From: an uncultured Clostridium sp.
GTDB lineage: Bacteria; Bacillota; Clostridia; TANB77; CAG-508
DNA: 31,949 bases
Direction: 5' to 3'
NCBI GenBank assembly: GCA_900553125.1
Contig: USCB01000018.1
Location: 1-31,949, forward strand
This document shows, piece by piece, positions 24,324 through 31,320 of this stretch. The notes beneath the pieces are model-generated. The model did not search any database, was not told the origin of the DNA, and saw only the letters and a list, made by a program, of their open reading frames with translations. The stretch's first letter is position 1. Every line of letters starts with the position of its first letter. A program made the position numbers and the translations under genes.

Positions 24324-24749
24324 TTACTCCCTTCTAAATTTTACAACAATTGTAAATATTAATGGCAATACTTGGCATATTATAGCTAGTGTTACAAATG
24401 TTACCATTAAGGCAAGTCCTTTTTCTTTTAACTCTAAGTGTCTTATTCCTAAAACATAATTATATATCGCTCCTGCCATTATTCCTAAAAAACATAATGG
24501 TATACTAAAAATTTGAACTTTATGTAACATATATGCTGTAAATCCATATGATTTTGAACCATATGTTTCTTGATAGTCTTCTAATGATTTCATTTCTTTT
24601 TCTTTTAATTCAACTAATGTGCTTTCTGTTTCATTTGTAATGACTTTTTCGTTTTGTTTTTGTGTTGCTGCATATGTTTCACTTATACAAAATACATTTG
24701 ATGCTAGTAATATTATTGCAATTACATATATTATAATGTTTTTCTTCAT
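24324..24749 (-). CDS. small secreted-end membrane protein with EDYQETYG motif
   Basis: 141 residues. A signal peptide or anchor covers 1-27 (cut perhaps after TYA). A polar stretch follows (28-72) and then two helices (about 76-103 and 112-136) with a short basic tail. The polar part holds EDYQETYG (57-64), which recurs in the neighbouring ATPase (374-381). I do not recognise the family. It is the first gene after a good promoter and stands 6 bases ahead of the ATPase gene, so the two are likely partners. Confidence 0.7.
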   Translation of the reverse strand: MKKNIIIYVIAIILLASNVFCISETYAATQKQNEKVITNETESTLVELKEKEMKSLEDYQETYGSKSYGFTAYMLHKVQIFSIPLCFLGIMAGAIYNYVLGIRHLELKEKGLALMVTFVTLAIICQVLPLIFTIVVKFRRE

Positions 24750-24798
24750 TTAGTTTCCCCCTCTAGACCATATTATTTTCTATTTTTTTTACCCTTAT

Positions 24799-24827
24799 AT
24801 CATACAATACTATCCAAAAAATAGCAA
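24799..24827 (-). promoter_or_regulatory. sigma-A promoter of the ATPase-ireB-ruvX operon
   Basis: On the minus strand TTGCTA (24822-24827), 17 bases, TATGAT (24799-24804), about 45 bases ahead of the first start codon. From here to the terminator at 19757 there are six genes with short spacers and no other clear terminator. Confidence 0.6.
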
Positions 24828-24844
24828 GAAATTTTGGAAAAAAA

Positions 24845-25828
24845 TTAAAAAACTTTATCATATAAATATTTCATCCATTTATATACTGATGTTCCCCAAT
24901 TTTTGTCTGTTGCATATTTTTTATTAACTCCAGATATTGTATTTCCATTATAATATTTTCCAGATGCTGCCTGTCCATCATATATTTTGGTTCCTTTAGG
25001 ATTAATGTAATATTTTACCAATACTCTTGCAATTAAATCAATTGATTCTGAATAGTTTGAAAACGAATATGCACCATTATATGGATTTGAATCATATGCT
25101 CCATATCCAAATAGATTATATTTATTTTTCGCTAATCTTGATGTTCCCCATGAGCTTTCATGTATTCCTATTGCTGCTACAAATATTCCATTTATTTTGT
25201 ATTGCTCTTCTATATAATAAAAATATTCTGAGTTATTTTGAAAAATTTTGTTTACATCTTTTTCATCTGTTAGTGCTTTTTTGAACTGTTCTGCTGTAAA
25301 TCCCGATGGTTCATTTAGTTTTATATTTTCTGTTATTTGTGTGTTACTATTATTTTCTTGTTTTTTTTCTGGTTCTATATATATTTTTGTTCCTATTTCT
25401 ATTATTTTATCTATTGATGATTTTGTAACAACACAATTTACTTGTTCTTCATTTAAAAATGTCCCATCACTATCGTAGTTTTTTTTCATGGTTATTGTTT
25501 GTATTCCATTTCTTCCTTCTTGTGAAACTTTGGTTGTTCCTACATATAACTCATTATTGTTTCTATATTTTGTTATATACTCTAGTTCTTCTTGTTTTTC
25601 ATATATTTCTTCTTTTGAATGTTTATTTTTTGAATTTTTTTCTATTATCTCATTTACATCAATTTTTGCACAATTACTTATTTTTAACTGTTCTTTTTGA
25701 TTTTCTTCATCAACTGCATATGATTCTTTATTTGATATGTATCTAAAATACAATAAAATTAATATTATTATTGAAAAGGTTATAAATAAAATCACCTTGC
25801 TTATTTTTTTCTTTTCTTTTGCACTCAT
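24845..25828 (-). CDS. G5 domain plus glucosaminidase, membrane-anchored wall hydrolase
   Basis: 327 residues. One helix (about 11-29) anchors the protein outside. About 85-150 is a G5 domain (RNNNELYVGTTKVSQEGRNG, VTKSSIDKIIEIGTKIY). About 175-327 is a glucosaminidase (LytD/FlgJ type): AAIGIHESSWGTSRLAKNKY with catalytic Glu224, then LFGYGAYD and the closing WGTSVYKWMKYLYDK. It should cleave the N-acetylglucosaminyl bond of peptidoglycan at the cell surface. A consensus promoter stands just ahead of it, so it is transcribed on its own. Confidence 0.92.
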   Translation of the reverse strand: MSAKEKKKISKVILFITFSIIILILLYFRYISNKESYAVDEENQKEQLKISNCAKIDVNEIIEKNSKNKHSKEEIYEKQEELEYITKYRNNNELYVGTTKVSQEGRNGIQTITMKKNYDSDGTFLNEEQVNCVVTKSSIDKIIEIGTKIYIEPEKKQENNSNTQITENIKLNEPSGFTAEQFKKALTDEKDVNKIFQNNSEYFYYIEEQYKINGIFVAAIGIHESSWGTSRLAKNKYNLFGYGAYDSNPYNGAYSFSNYSESIDLIARVLVKYYINPKGTKIYDGQAASGKYYNGNTISGVNKKYATDKNWGTSVYKWMKYLYDKVF

Positions 25829-25844
25829 ATAATCACCTATCGTA

Positions 25845-25873
25845 ATTTTAAACTTTTGTCATTTTTTTGTCAA
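25845..25873 (-). promoter_or_regulatory. sigma-A promoter of the glucosaminidase gene
   Basis: TTGACA (25868-25873), exactly 17 bases, TAAAAT (25845-25850) on the minus strand. Transcription would begin about 10 bases before the ATG, and the ribosome site is AGGTGAT. Confidence 0.75.
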
Positions 25874-25878
25874 TAGTA

Positions 25879-25963
25879 AAAAATAGTAGTATGTAATTAT
25901 AGGAAATCTAATCCTTACAGCCTGCGGGGCTAGATTTTCCTATAATTACATACTACTATTTTT
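25879..25963 (-). terminator. long hairpin terminator after the cyclophilin gene
   Basis: An inverted repeat of about 32 bp with one bulged base: AAAAATAGTAGTATGTAATT is the outer arm and the 3' arm ends at 25963, reaching into the stop codon of the cyclophilin gene. The loop contains GCCCCGCAGGC, a smaller hairpin. A-runs and T-runs at both ends would let it work in both directions. Confidence 0.8.
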
Positions 25964-26795
25964 ATTCATTATATGTCAATCCATATTGAGCATATAACCA
26001 TTTCATATAATTAAATGGTACCAAAGTTTTTGGCATCTCATAATCAACTCCAAATGTTTCTACAGATAGTGAAGATATTTTTACATCATTTACCGGTGTT
26101 GAAACTTCTGTTGTTTCATTGCTTTTCTCATCAGTATTTGCCGCTTTACACTCTACATTTGCAATTTCTTTTACAACATCCATTCCTTCTATTACTTTTC
26201 CAAATCCTGCATAATATCCACTTAAATTTGTGTGGTTATTAGTTGTCATAATGAAAAATTGTGAACTTGCTGAATTATATGATTCAGTTGAAAGTGTTGC
26301 AGAATATGAGGTATAGTCACTTCTTGCCATTGCTATTGTTCCTTCTGTTAAGTTAAGGTTGTTTTTATCATATCCATTAGCTATAAACTCTCCTGGAATT
26401 GAATATGCATCTGTGCTTTTTGCCTCTGTTCCATCTGAATATTTGTATTTTGCATTTTCGTCACTATTATTATATAAATCCGAAAATTTTGGAGAACCTG
26501 TTCCATCTCCTGATGGATCTCCTCCTTGTATCATAAAATCTTTTACTACTCTATGAAATTTTAACCCATTATAAAATCCATTATTTGCTAGTCTTATAAA
26601 GTTTTTTACTGTTTCGGGTGCTTGATCTGGATACAATTCTATTTTTATTGTTCCATAATTTTCCACTTCCATTGTTACTATTGGATTAGATATATTTAAT
26701 GTTTGTTTTTTATAATAACCATAACATAATCCTCCTAGTATTACAATTATCAAAATTAATGCTATTATGCATATTATGTTTTGTGCTTTTTTCAT
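25962..26795 (-). CDS. membrane-anchored peptidyl-prolyl isomerase, cyclophilin type
   Basis: About 277 residues counted from MKKAQNIICIIALILI. The longer frame to 26852 adds 19 residues that come only from the palindrome upstream; the ATG at 26795 has AGGAGG 6 bases ahead and is the true start. An N-terminal helix (about 5-28) is followed by a cyclophilin domain: VENYGTIKIELYPDQAPETV, FYNGLKFHRVVKDFMIQGGD, IAMARS, SSQFFIMT and YAGFGKVIEGMDVV. It should fold proteins outside the membrane. The insertions around YNSASS are usual in clostridial members. Confidence 0.92.
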   Translation of the reverse strand: MKKAQNIICIIALILIIVILGGLCYGYYKKQTLNISNPIVTMEVENYGTIKIELYPDQAPETVKNFIRLANNGFYNGLKFHRVVKDFMIQGGDPSGDGTGSPKFSDLYNNSDENAKYKYSDGTEAKSTDAYSIPGEFIANGYDKNNLNLTEGTIAMARSDYTSYSATLSTESYNSASSQFFIMTTNNHTNLSGYYAGFGKVIEGMDVVKEIANVECKAANTDEKSNETTEVSTPVNDVKISSLSVETFGVDYEMPKTLVPFNYMKWLYAQYGLTYNE

Positions 26796-26820
26796 TTTTT
26801 TCCTCCTCTTTTTGATTGCT

Positions 26821-26902
26821 GCCCAAATAGGACCGGGTCTTTTTGGTCCCATTGCTATAAAATTTTACAAATGGGACAAAAAAGACCCGGTCCCATTTGG
26901 GC
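26821..26902. repeat. 33-bp imperfect inverted repeat, GGGACCGGGTC family
   Basis: GCCCAAATAGGACCGGGTCT (start of the left arm, 26821-26853) is matched by the right arm (26870-26902) with two mismatches; the loop is 16 bases. It fills the space between disA and the cyclophilin gene. Inside each arm, GGGAC and GTCCC also pair with each other. Sequence and shape recall the GGGGACGGTTC palindromes, with a different core. It may be a terminator for disA. Confidence 0.85.
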
Positions 26903-26913
26903 ATATTTTACAC

Positions 26914-28002
26914 TTAATTTATTATATTGTCAAATACAAATTGCTCCTGCATTCTTTTTAAAGATGTTTTTATATTTCTTGCTCTTACCTCACCAATTCC
27001 TTCTACATTGTCTAAATCTTCTATACTAGCATCTATAATATGCTGCAATGATTTAAATCCTTGTATTAAATTTTCTACAATTGTATTAGGCATTCTTGGT
27101 ATTTTGCTTAGTATTCTATATCCTCTTGTATATACATATGCCTCATCAAAATCTGAGAATATGTCATATCCTAATATTTTGGCGATATTTTGTTCCTTTA
27201 AAAGTTCTTCATATGATAGATTTGCAATTTCTTCCATAAGTTCTTTTGGTGTTTTGTCATCAACTAACATGTAATCTTTTACTATTAATTCTTCTTCTTT
27301 TTCAATACCACCCATTAATTGTTCTAATTGCATATCTACCAATCTTCCATCATCACCTAATTCTGCAATTTGTTTTTCTATTTCGTCTACTATTTGCATA
27401 ACCATTTCTGCTCTTTGTAAGACACTTAAAACGTTTTCTAATGTTACTATATCATTAAATTCATATTCATTTAAAATGTTTAATTTGCTATCAAATACTT
27501 TTTTATATTTTTCAAGTGTTTGAATTGCCTGATTTGCCTTATTTAGCACAACTTCTGTGTCCTCTAATATATATCTTTCGTTTTCGATAAATATTGTTAT
27601 TATATTTCTTCTTTGTGAAATACTAATTACAAGCTCTCCTGTCTGTTTTGCAGTTCTTTCAGCTGTTCTATGTCTTGTTCCTGTTTCAACAGTTGGTATA
27701 TCACTTGATGGAATTAGTTCTGCATTTGCAAATAGTATTTTTTTCATGTCTGCACTTAGTACTATTGCTCCATCCATTTTTGCTAATTCATATAGTTTTG
27801 AAGAGGAATAATCTTCATTTATGAAAAATCCCCCATCAACTAGTTGTTTTATGTATTCTTCATTATCTGTAAAAAGTAATAAAGCTCCTGTTCTTGCTTT
27901 TAAAATATTTTCTAATCCATCTCTTATAGGTGTTCCTGGAGCTATTTTTTTTAAAATATTTGTTATTTTGTCTTCATTTTTCTGTCTCAATTTTAGCTTC
28001 AC
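26914..28002 (-). CDS. disA: DNA integrity scanning diadenylate cyclase
   Basis: 362 residues in the longest frame, all three DisA domains. The DAC catalytic domain covers about 5-145 with MDGAIVLS (DGA, 77-79) and GTRHRTAER (108-116). A helical spine follows (about 150-285) and a helix-hairpin-helix DNA-binding end (LDNVEGIGEVRARNIKTSLKR). It makes c-di-AMP from two ATP and reports on DNA branches, delaying sporulation on damage in Bacillus. The frame starts at a GTG that overlaps the AGGAG site; the TTG at 27990 (MRQKNEDK) has a more normal spacing. It follows the thioesterase gene directly, whereas in Bacillus it follows radA. Confidence 0.97.
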   Translation of the reverse strand: MKLKLRQKNEDKITNILKKIAPGTPIRDGLENILKARTGALLLFTDNEEYIKQLVDGGFFINEDYSSSKLYELAKMDGAIVLSADMKKILFANAELIPSSDIPTVETGTRHRTAERTAKQTGELVISISQRRNIITIFIENERYILEDTEVVLNKANQAIQTLEKYKKVFDSKLNILNEYEFNDIVTLENVLSVLQRAEMVMQIVDEIEKQIAELGDDGRLVDMQLEQLMGGIEKEEELIVKDYMLVDDKTPKELMEEIANLSYEELLKEQNIAKILGYDIFSDFDEAYVYTRGYRILSKIPRMPNTIVENLIQGFKSLQHIIDASIEDLDNVEGIGEVRARNIKTSLKRMQEQFVFDNIIN

Positions 28003-28008
28003 TCCTTT

Positions 28009-28734
28009 TTAGCTTAATTCAATAATTGCATGTAAAACTCTATTATCTTGACTTTTTATTGTTATTATGTCTTTATTTTCTACATTATTATAATAGCATT
28101 TTACTTTATCCCCTAGTAATATTTGATGTTTATACATTATCCTTACTTTGTTTTTCTCTTTAGAATAATATACATTTTCTGGTAAAGCTTCATATGCTAA
28201 TTTCAAATAATTTAAATTATGCATATGTTTGTTTACATCTATGTCTGCTCTTTTTACGTCATAATCAATATATTGGTTCATTTCTTCATTTTCTTTTAGT
28301 TTTTCAATTTCGTCTTCTTCAAATACTTTTTCATTTTCTGGTTTATATAGATTTATTATTTCATCTGTAATTTTAGCAATTCTGTTTGTTTCTAAGTCAA
28401 ATAGAATCCATTTTGATGTAGCTATAGCTATTCTTTTTTCCCCATCATAAATCTCAAAATCACGATATGTTGAAAATGGTCTTTTAGCAATTGGTCTTGC
28501 CCATGTTTTGACTTTTATTGCATTTCCATATTTGGGTCTTTCTAATACTTGTAGTTTCCAATCCATTAAAAGCCAAACTTTTTTCTTTTTTTCTATATCA
28601 TTTACACCATAACCTACTGTATCTGAATGTGTACTTGCTATTTCTTCCAAAATACTTAATATTCCATAATTTGACATTTTGCCATCTAGTCCGATGTCTT
28701 TTATTCCTACATAATATTCTCTTTCAAATTTCAT
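28009..28734 (-). CDS. acyl-ACP thioesterase
   Basis: 241 residues made of two hot-dog domains, as in the FatA-like bacterial thioesterases. The first half has LDGKMSNYGILSILEEIAST, then WLLMDWKLQVLERPKYGNAI and FSTYRDFEIYDG. The second has the catalytic region RADIDVNKHMHNLNYLKLAY. It releases free fatty acids from acyl carrier protein. Its stop codon lies at the ribosome site of disA, so the genes are co-transcribed. Confidence 0.93.
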   Translation of the reverse strand: MKFEREYYVGIKDIGLDGKMSNYGILSILEEIASTHSDTVGYGVNDIEKKKKVWLLMDWKLQVLERPKYGNAIKVKTWARPIAKRPFSTYRDFEIYDGEKRIAIATSKWILFDLETNRIAKITDEIINLYKPENEKVFEEDEIEKLKENEEMNQYIDYDVKRADIDVNKHMHNLNYLKLAYEALPENVYYSKEKNKVRIMYKHQILLGDKVKCYYNNVENKDIITIKSQDNRVLHAIIELS

Positions 28735-28758
28735 TAAATTACCTCTTTTAGTTTCAAA

Positions 28759-30069
28759 TTATTTTGTATATCCTGGTTTTTCTAGTAACCTGAACATATT
28801 TTTCTTGTATTCTTCAACTCCTGGTTGATTAAATGGGTTTACTTTTAATATGCTTCCAGACATTGCACATGCTAGTTCGAAGAAATATATTAATCCTCCT
28901 AAATTTTCTTCATCTAATTTTTCCATTTTAAATACTATATTTGGAACTCCTCCCGATACGTGTGCCTCTATTGTTCCTTCCATTGCTTTTTTATTTACGT
29001 AGTCTAAATCTTTTCCTGCCAAATAATTTAGACCATCTAGGTTATCGTCATCTGAATTTATAGTTATATTTGATTTTGGTGTTTCTATACTTAAAACTGT
29101 TTCAAATAAGTTTCTTAGACCCTGTTGCATGTATTGCCCCATTGAGTGTAAATCTGTTGTTAGGTCAATTCCTGCTGGGAAGATTCCTTCTTCTTCTTTT
29201 CCTTCACTTTCTCCAAATAGCTGTTTTAGCCATTCTGTCATGTAGTGCATTTTTGGTTCATAGTTTGCAAATACTTCTGTTGTTTTTCCTTCTTTATATA
29301 AAACATTTCTTATTACTGCATATTGATAACATTCGTTGTATTTTAAATTTTCATCATTCAAATTATCTTGGGCTAATTTTGCACCTTTCATCAATTTTTC
29401 TATGTCTATTCCTGCTACTGCTATTGGTAGTAATCCCACTGGTGTTAATACAGAGAATCTTCCTCCTACATTATCAGGAATTATAAATGTTTCATATCCT
29501 TCTTCTTCTGATAGCTTTTTTAGTGCTCCTTTTTCTTTGTCTGTTGTTACATATATTCTACTTCTTGCCTCATCTATTCCATATTTATTTTCTAGTATTT
29601 CTCTAAATATTCTAAATGCTATTGCAGGCTCTGTTGTTGTTCCTGATTTTGATATTACATTTATTGAGAAGTCTTTATCTCCTATTACTTCTATTAGGTC
29701 ATTTATGTAATTTGGACTCAAATTATTTCCTGCAAATAATACTAGTGTGTTTTTTCTTTGTTTTAGTGTTTGCATATTATAAAATGAACTACTTAGTGCT
29801 TCTATTACTGCTCTTGCTCCTAAATATGACCCTCCTATTCCTATTACTAATAATATGTCTGAGTCTTTGTTTATTCTTTTTGCCGCTGTTTGTATTCTTT
29901 TGAATTCTTTTTTATCATACTTTGATGGTAATTCTAGCCATCCTACGAAGTCATCTTCTTTTTCTGCTCTTCTGTGTAGTTCTTTGTGTATGTTTTCTAC
30001 TTGTTCTTTATATTTCATTATTTCCTTTTTATCTATTCCTACTTTTTTAAAATCAATCTTTAGTTCCAT
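28759..30069 (-). CDS. pgi: glucose-6-phosphate isomerase
   Basis: 436 residues from the ATG at 30069; the longer frame starts at a TTG (30075) closer to the AAGG site. The compact Firmicutes type of Pgi. Landmarks are IGIGGSYLGARAVIEAL, VISKSGTTTEPAIAFRI, VGGRFSVLTPVGLLPIA, GIDLTTDLHSMGQYMQQG and the end NPFNQPGVEEYKKNM. It interconverts glucose 6-phosphate and fructose 6-phosphate in the cytosol. A promoter is visible upstream. Confidence 0.97.
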   Translation of the reverse strand: MELKIDFKKVGIDKKEIMKYKEQVENIHKELHRRAEKEDDFVGWLELPSKYDKKEFKRIQTAAKRINKDSDILLVIGIGGSYLGARAVIEALSSSFYNMQTLKQRKNTLVLFAGNNLSPNYINDLIEVIGDKDFSINVISKSGTTTEPAIAFRIFREILENKYGIDEARSRIYVTTDKEKGALKKLSEEEGYETFIIPDNVGGRFSVLTPVGLLPIAVAGIDIEKLMKGAKLAQDNLNDENLKYNECYQYAVIRNVLYKEGKTTEVFANYEPKMHYMTEWLKQLFGESEGKEEEGIFPAGIDLTTDLHSMGQYMQQGLRNLFETVLSIETPKSNITINSDDDNLDGLNYLAGKDLDYVNKKAMEGTIEAHVSGGVPNIVFKMEKLDEENLGGLIYFFELACAMSGSILKVNPFNQPGVEEYKKNMFRLLEKPGYTK

Positions 30070-30098
30070 AATCAAATACCTTCTTTCTTTTTTTGTTT

Positions 30099-30127
30099 AT
30101 TTTATATCAATTATTCAATTTTAGCAA
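30099..30127 (-). promoter_or_regulatory. sigma-A promoter of pgi
   Basis: TTGCTA (30122-30127), 17 bases, TAAAAT (30099-30104) on the minus strand; about 30 bases to the start codon. It probably serves pgi and perhaps the downstream thioesterase and disA genes. Confidence 0.6.
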
Positions 30128-30161
30128 TATGTTTTTGAGAAAATCTGTAATTCGTAATAAA

Positions 30162-30206
30162 AGAGCCGATAAGCATAATTGAAAATAAATTATACTTATC
30201 GACTCT
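30162..30206 (-). terminator. terminator after the P-loop kinase gene
   Basis: AGAGCCGATAAGCATAATT pairs with AATTATACTTATCGACTCT over 19 bp, with two G-T type pairs and a 7-base loop. On the minus strand it ends in TTTTATTA. Confidence 0.8.
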
Positions 30207-30217
30207 AAAATTTTAGG

Positions 30218-30979
30218 TTAATACAACTTGGTATGCCCGTCAATTATAAACGAGATATCACAGCCAATTCCCAGCTGGTGCAGATATCCTTTCTTAACAA
30301 CATGTTTAAGAAAATTATATTGTTCCATGGTTTCTGCAAACTGTGTTATTGAAACTTTTGACCCAACATCATAGTTTCCGAACTCTTTTTCTCTAGTCCG
30401 AAAATACTTTTCCAGCCGGTGCAAATTTTCATGTACTGTGAAAAAAGCGACTTTTTTAAAATACTTCCCAAGTACTGTTCCGATGATGGCTCTAAAAACG
30501 GTTTCTAAGAAACAGCCTACAATTATGACTGTCTTTTTTCCGTTGTCAGATTCTTTTTTTACAAGGTTTTCAAATTCCATTTTCAGATATTCATCTGACA
30601 TTTCTCTTGCAGATATTAAAAATTTCTTTTTTTCATTTTCTGAGGTTAACTTCTGAATTTTTTCATCTATCCATTCGAAACATACAATATCAATATCCAA
30701 TATTGAAACTGTATCTGGGTATTTCGATTTTATTCCCTCTGCAATTGTTGTTTTTCCAGAACATGACTCACCATCAATCAGGATAAGCCATCCACCTCTA
30801 TACATTTCTTCCGGAATCTTTGTTTCGCTTTTCCGAGATCTGATGTCAGACACTCGGCACTTTTTTGCTATGTTTCGGAAATATTGTATTGCCTCTTCAC
30901 TGGCATAATTGTTACTTTCCATAAAATATTCCCAGGCTTCTCCATAGTTCCAGTTTCTCATTTCTTCTAAACTTGGCAT
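30218..30979 (-). CDS. P-loop kinase-like protein of foreign composition
   Basis: 253 residues. A helical N-terminal part (1-60) precedes a P-loop domain: LILIDGESCSGKTTIAEGI with Walker A at 70-77, then ILDIDIVCFEWID as acceptor-side acidic motif and KTVIIVGCFLETVF as a later strand. The lid may be around HENLHRLEKYFRTREKEFG. The fold suits a small-molecule kinase or zeta-toxin-like phosphotransferase; the substrate is unknown. Codons and G+C differ from neighbouring genes, so it was probably acquired. It has its own promoter (31048-31076), ribosome site AAAGGAGG and terminator. Confidence 0.7.
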   Translation of the reverse strand: MPSLEEMRNWNYGEAWEYFMESNNYASEEAIQYFRNIAKKCRVSDIRSRKSETKIPEEMYRGGWLILIDGESCSGKTTIAEGIKSKYPDTVSILDIDIVCFEWIDEKIQKLTSENEKKKFLISAREMSDEYLKMEFENLVKKESDNGKKTVIIVGCFLETVFRAIIGTVLGKYFKKVAFFTVHENLHRLEKYFRTREKEFGNYDVGSKVSITQFAETMEQYNFLKHVVKKGYLHQLGIGCDISFIIDGHTKLY

Positions 30980-31047
30980 ATTTTCCTCCTTTTGCTAACT
31001 ACAAAATATGTTTGTGGTTATTGTATACTGTTTATGTTTACGTTGAT

Positions 31048-31076
31048 AGTATATCATATGTTTTTATGTTAGTCAA
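31048..31076 (-). promoter_or_regulatory. sigma-A promoter of the P-loop kinase gene
   Basis: TTGACT (31071-31076), exactly 17 bases, TATACT (31048-31053) on the minus strand, about 65 bases ahead of the ATG. Confidence 0.7.
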
Positions 31077-31129
31077 TAATAGCCTTGTAAATAAATATTC
31101 ATATTTATCATCCTTTCCATTATTAGTTT

Positions 31130-31181
31130 GCCCTTTTTGTTTTATGTAGAGTTATATGACTTTACATAAAACAAAAAGGGC
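31130..31181. repeat. perfect 19-bp hairpin with 14-base loop
   Basis: GCCCTTTTTGTTTTATGTA (31130-31148) and its exact complement (31163-31181); the loop also contains AGT and ACT. It is the first of two hairpins in tandem in the 340-base gap 30980-31320. It could stop transcription in both directions (T5 on the left arm). Confidence 0.9.
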
Positions 31182-31187
31182 GAACCC

Positions 31188-31254
31188 GGTAGGGAAACGA
31201 AAAGTTATCAAAAAGTTACATTTTAACTTTTTGATAACTTTTCGTTTCCCTACC
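31188..31254. repeat. perfect 30-bp hairpin with 7-base loop
   Basis: GGTAGGGAAACGAAAAGTTA begins the left arm (31188-31217); the right arm (31225-31254) is its exact complement with no mismatch. It starts 6 bases after the other hairpin and lies 67 bases after the stop of the SUMF1-like gene. Perfection over 30 bp exceeds what a terminator needs. Confidence 0.92.
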
Positions 31255-31320
31255 TATTCAAATTTTGTGCTTTATAATTACTATTCTATCATTCTAGTTT
31301 ATCGCCATCAGGATTTAGAG

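Noticed and set aside
26710..27029. Frames inside the inverted repeat at 26821-26902 that give PGPIWA-like peptides on both strands
   Set aside because: They are made by the palindrome itself and have no coding support.
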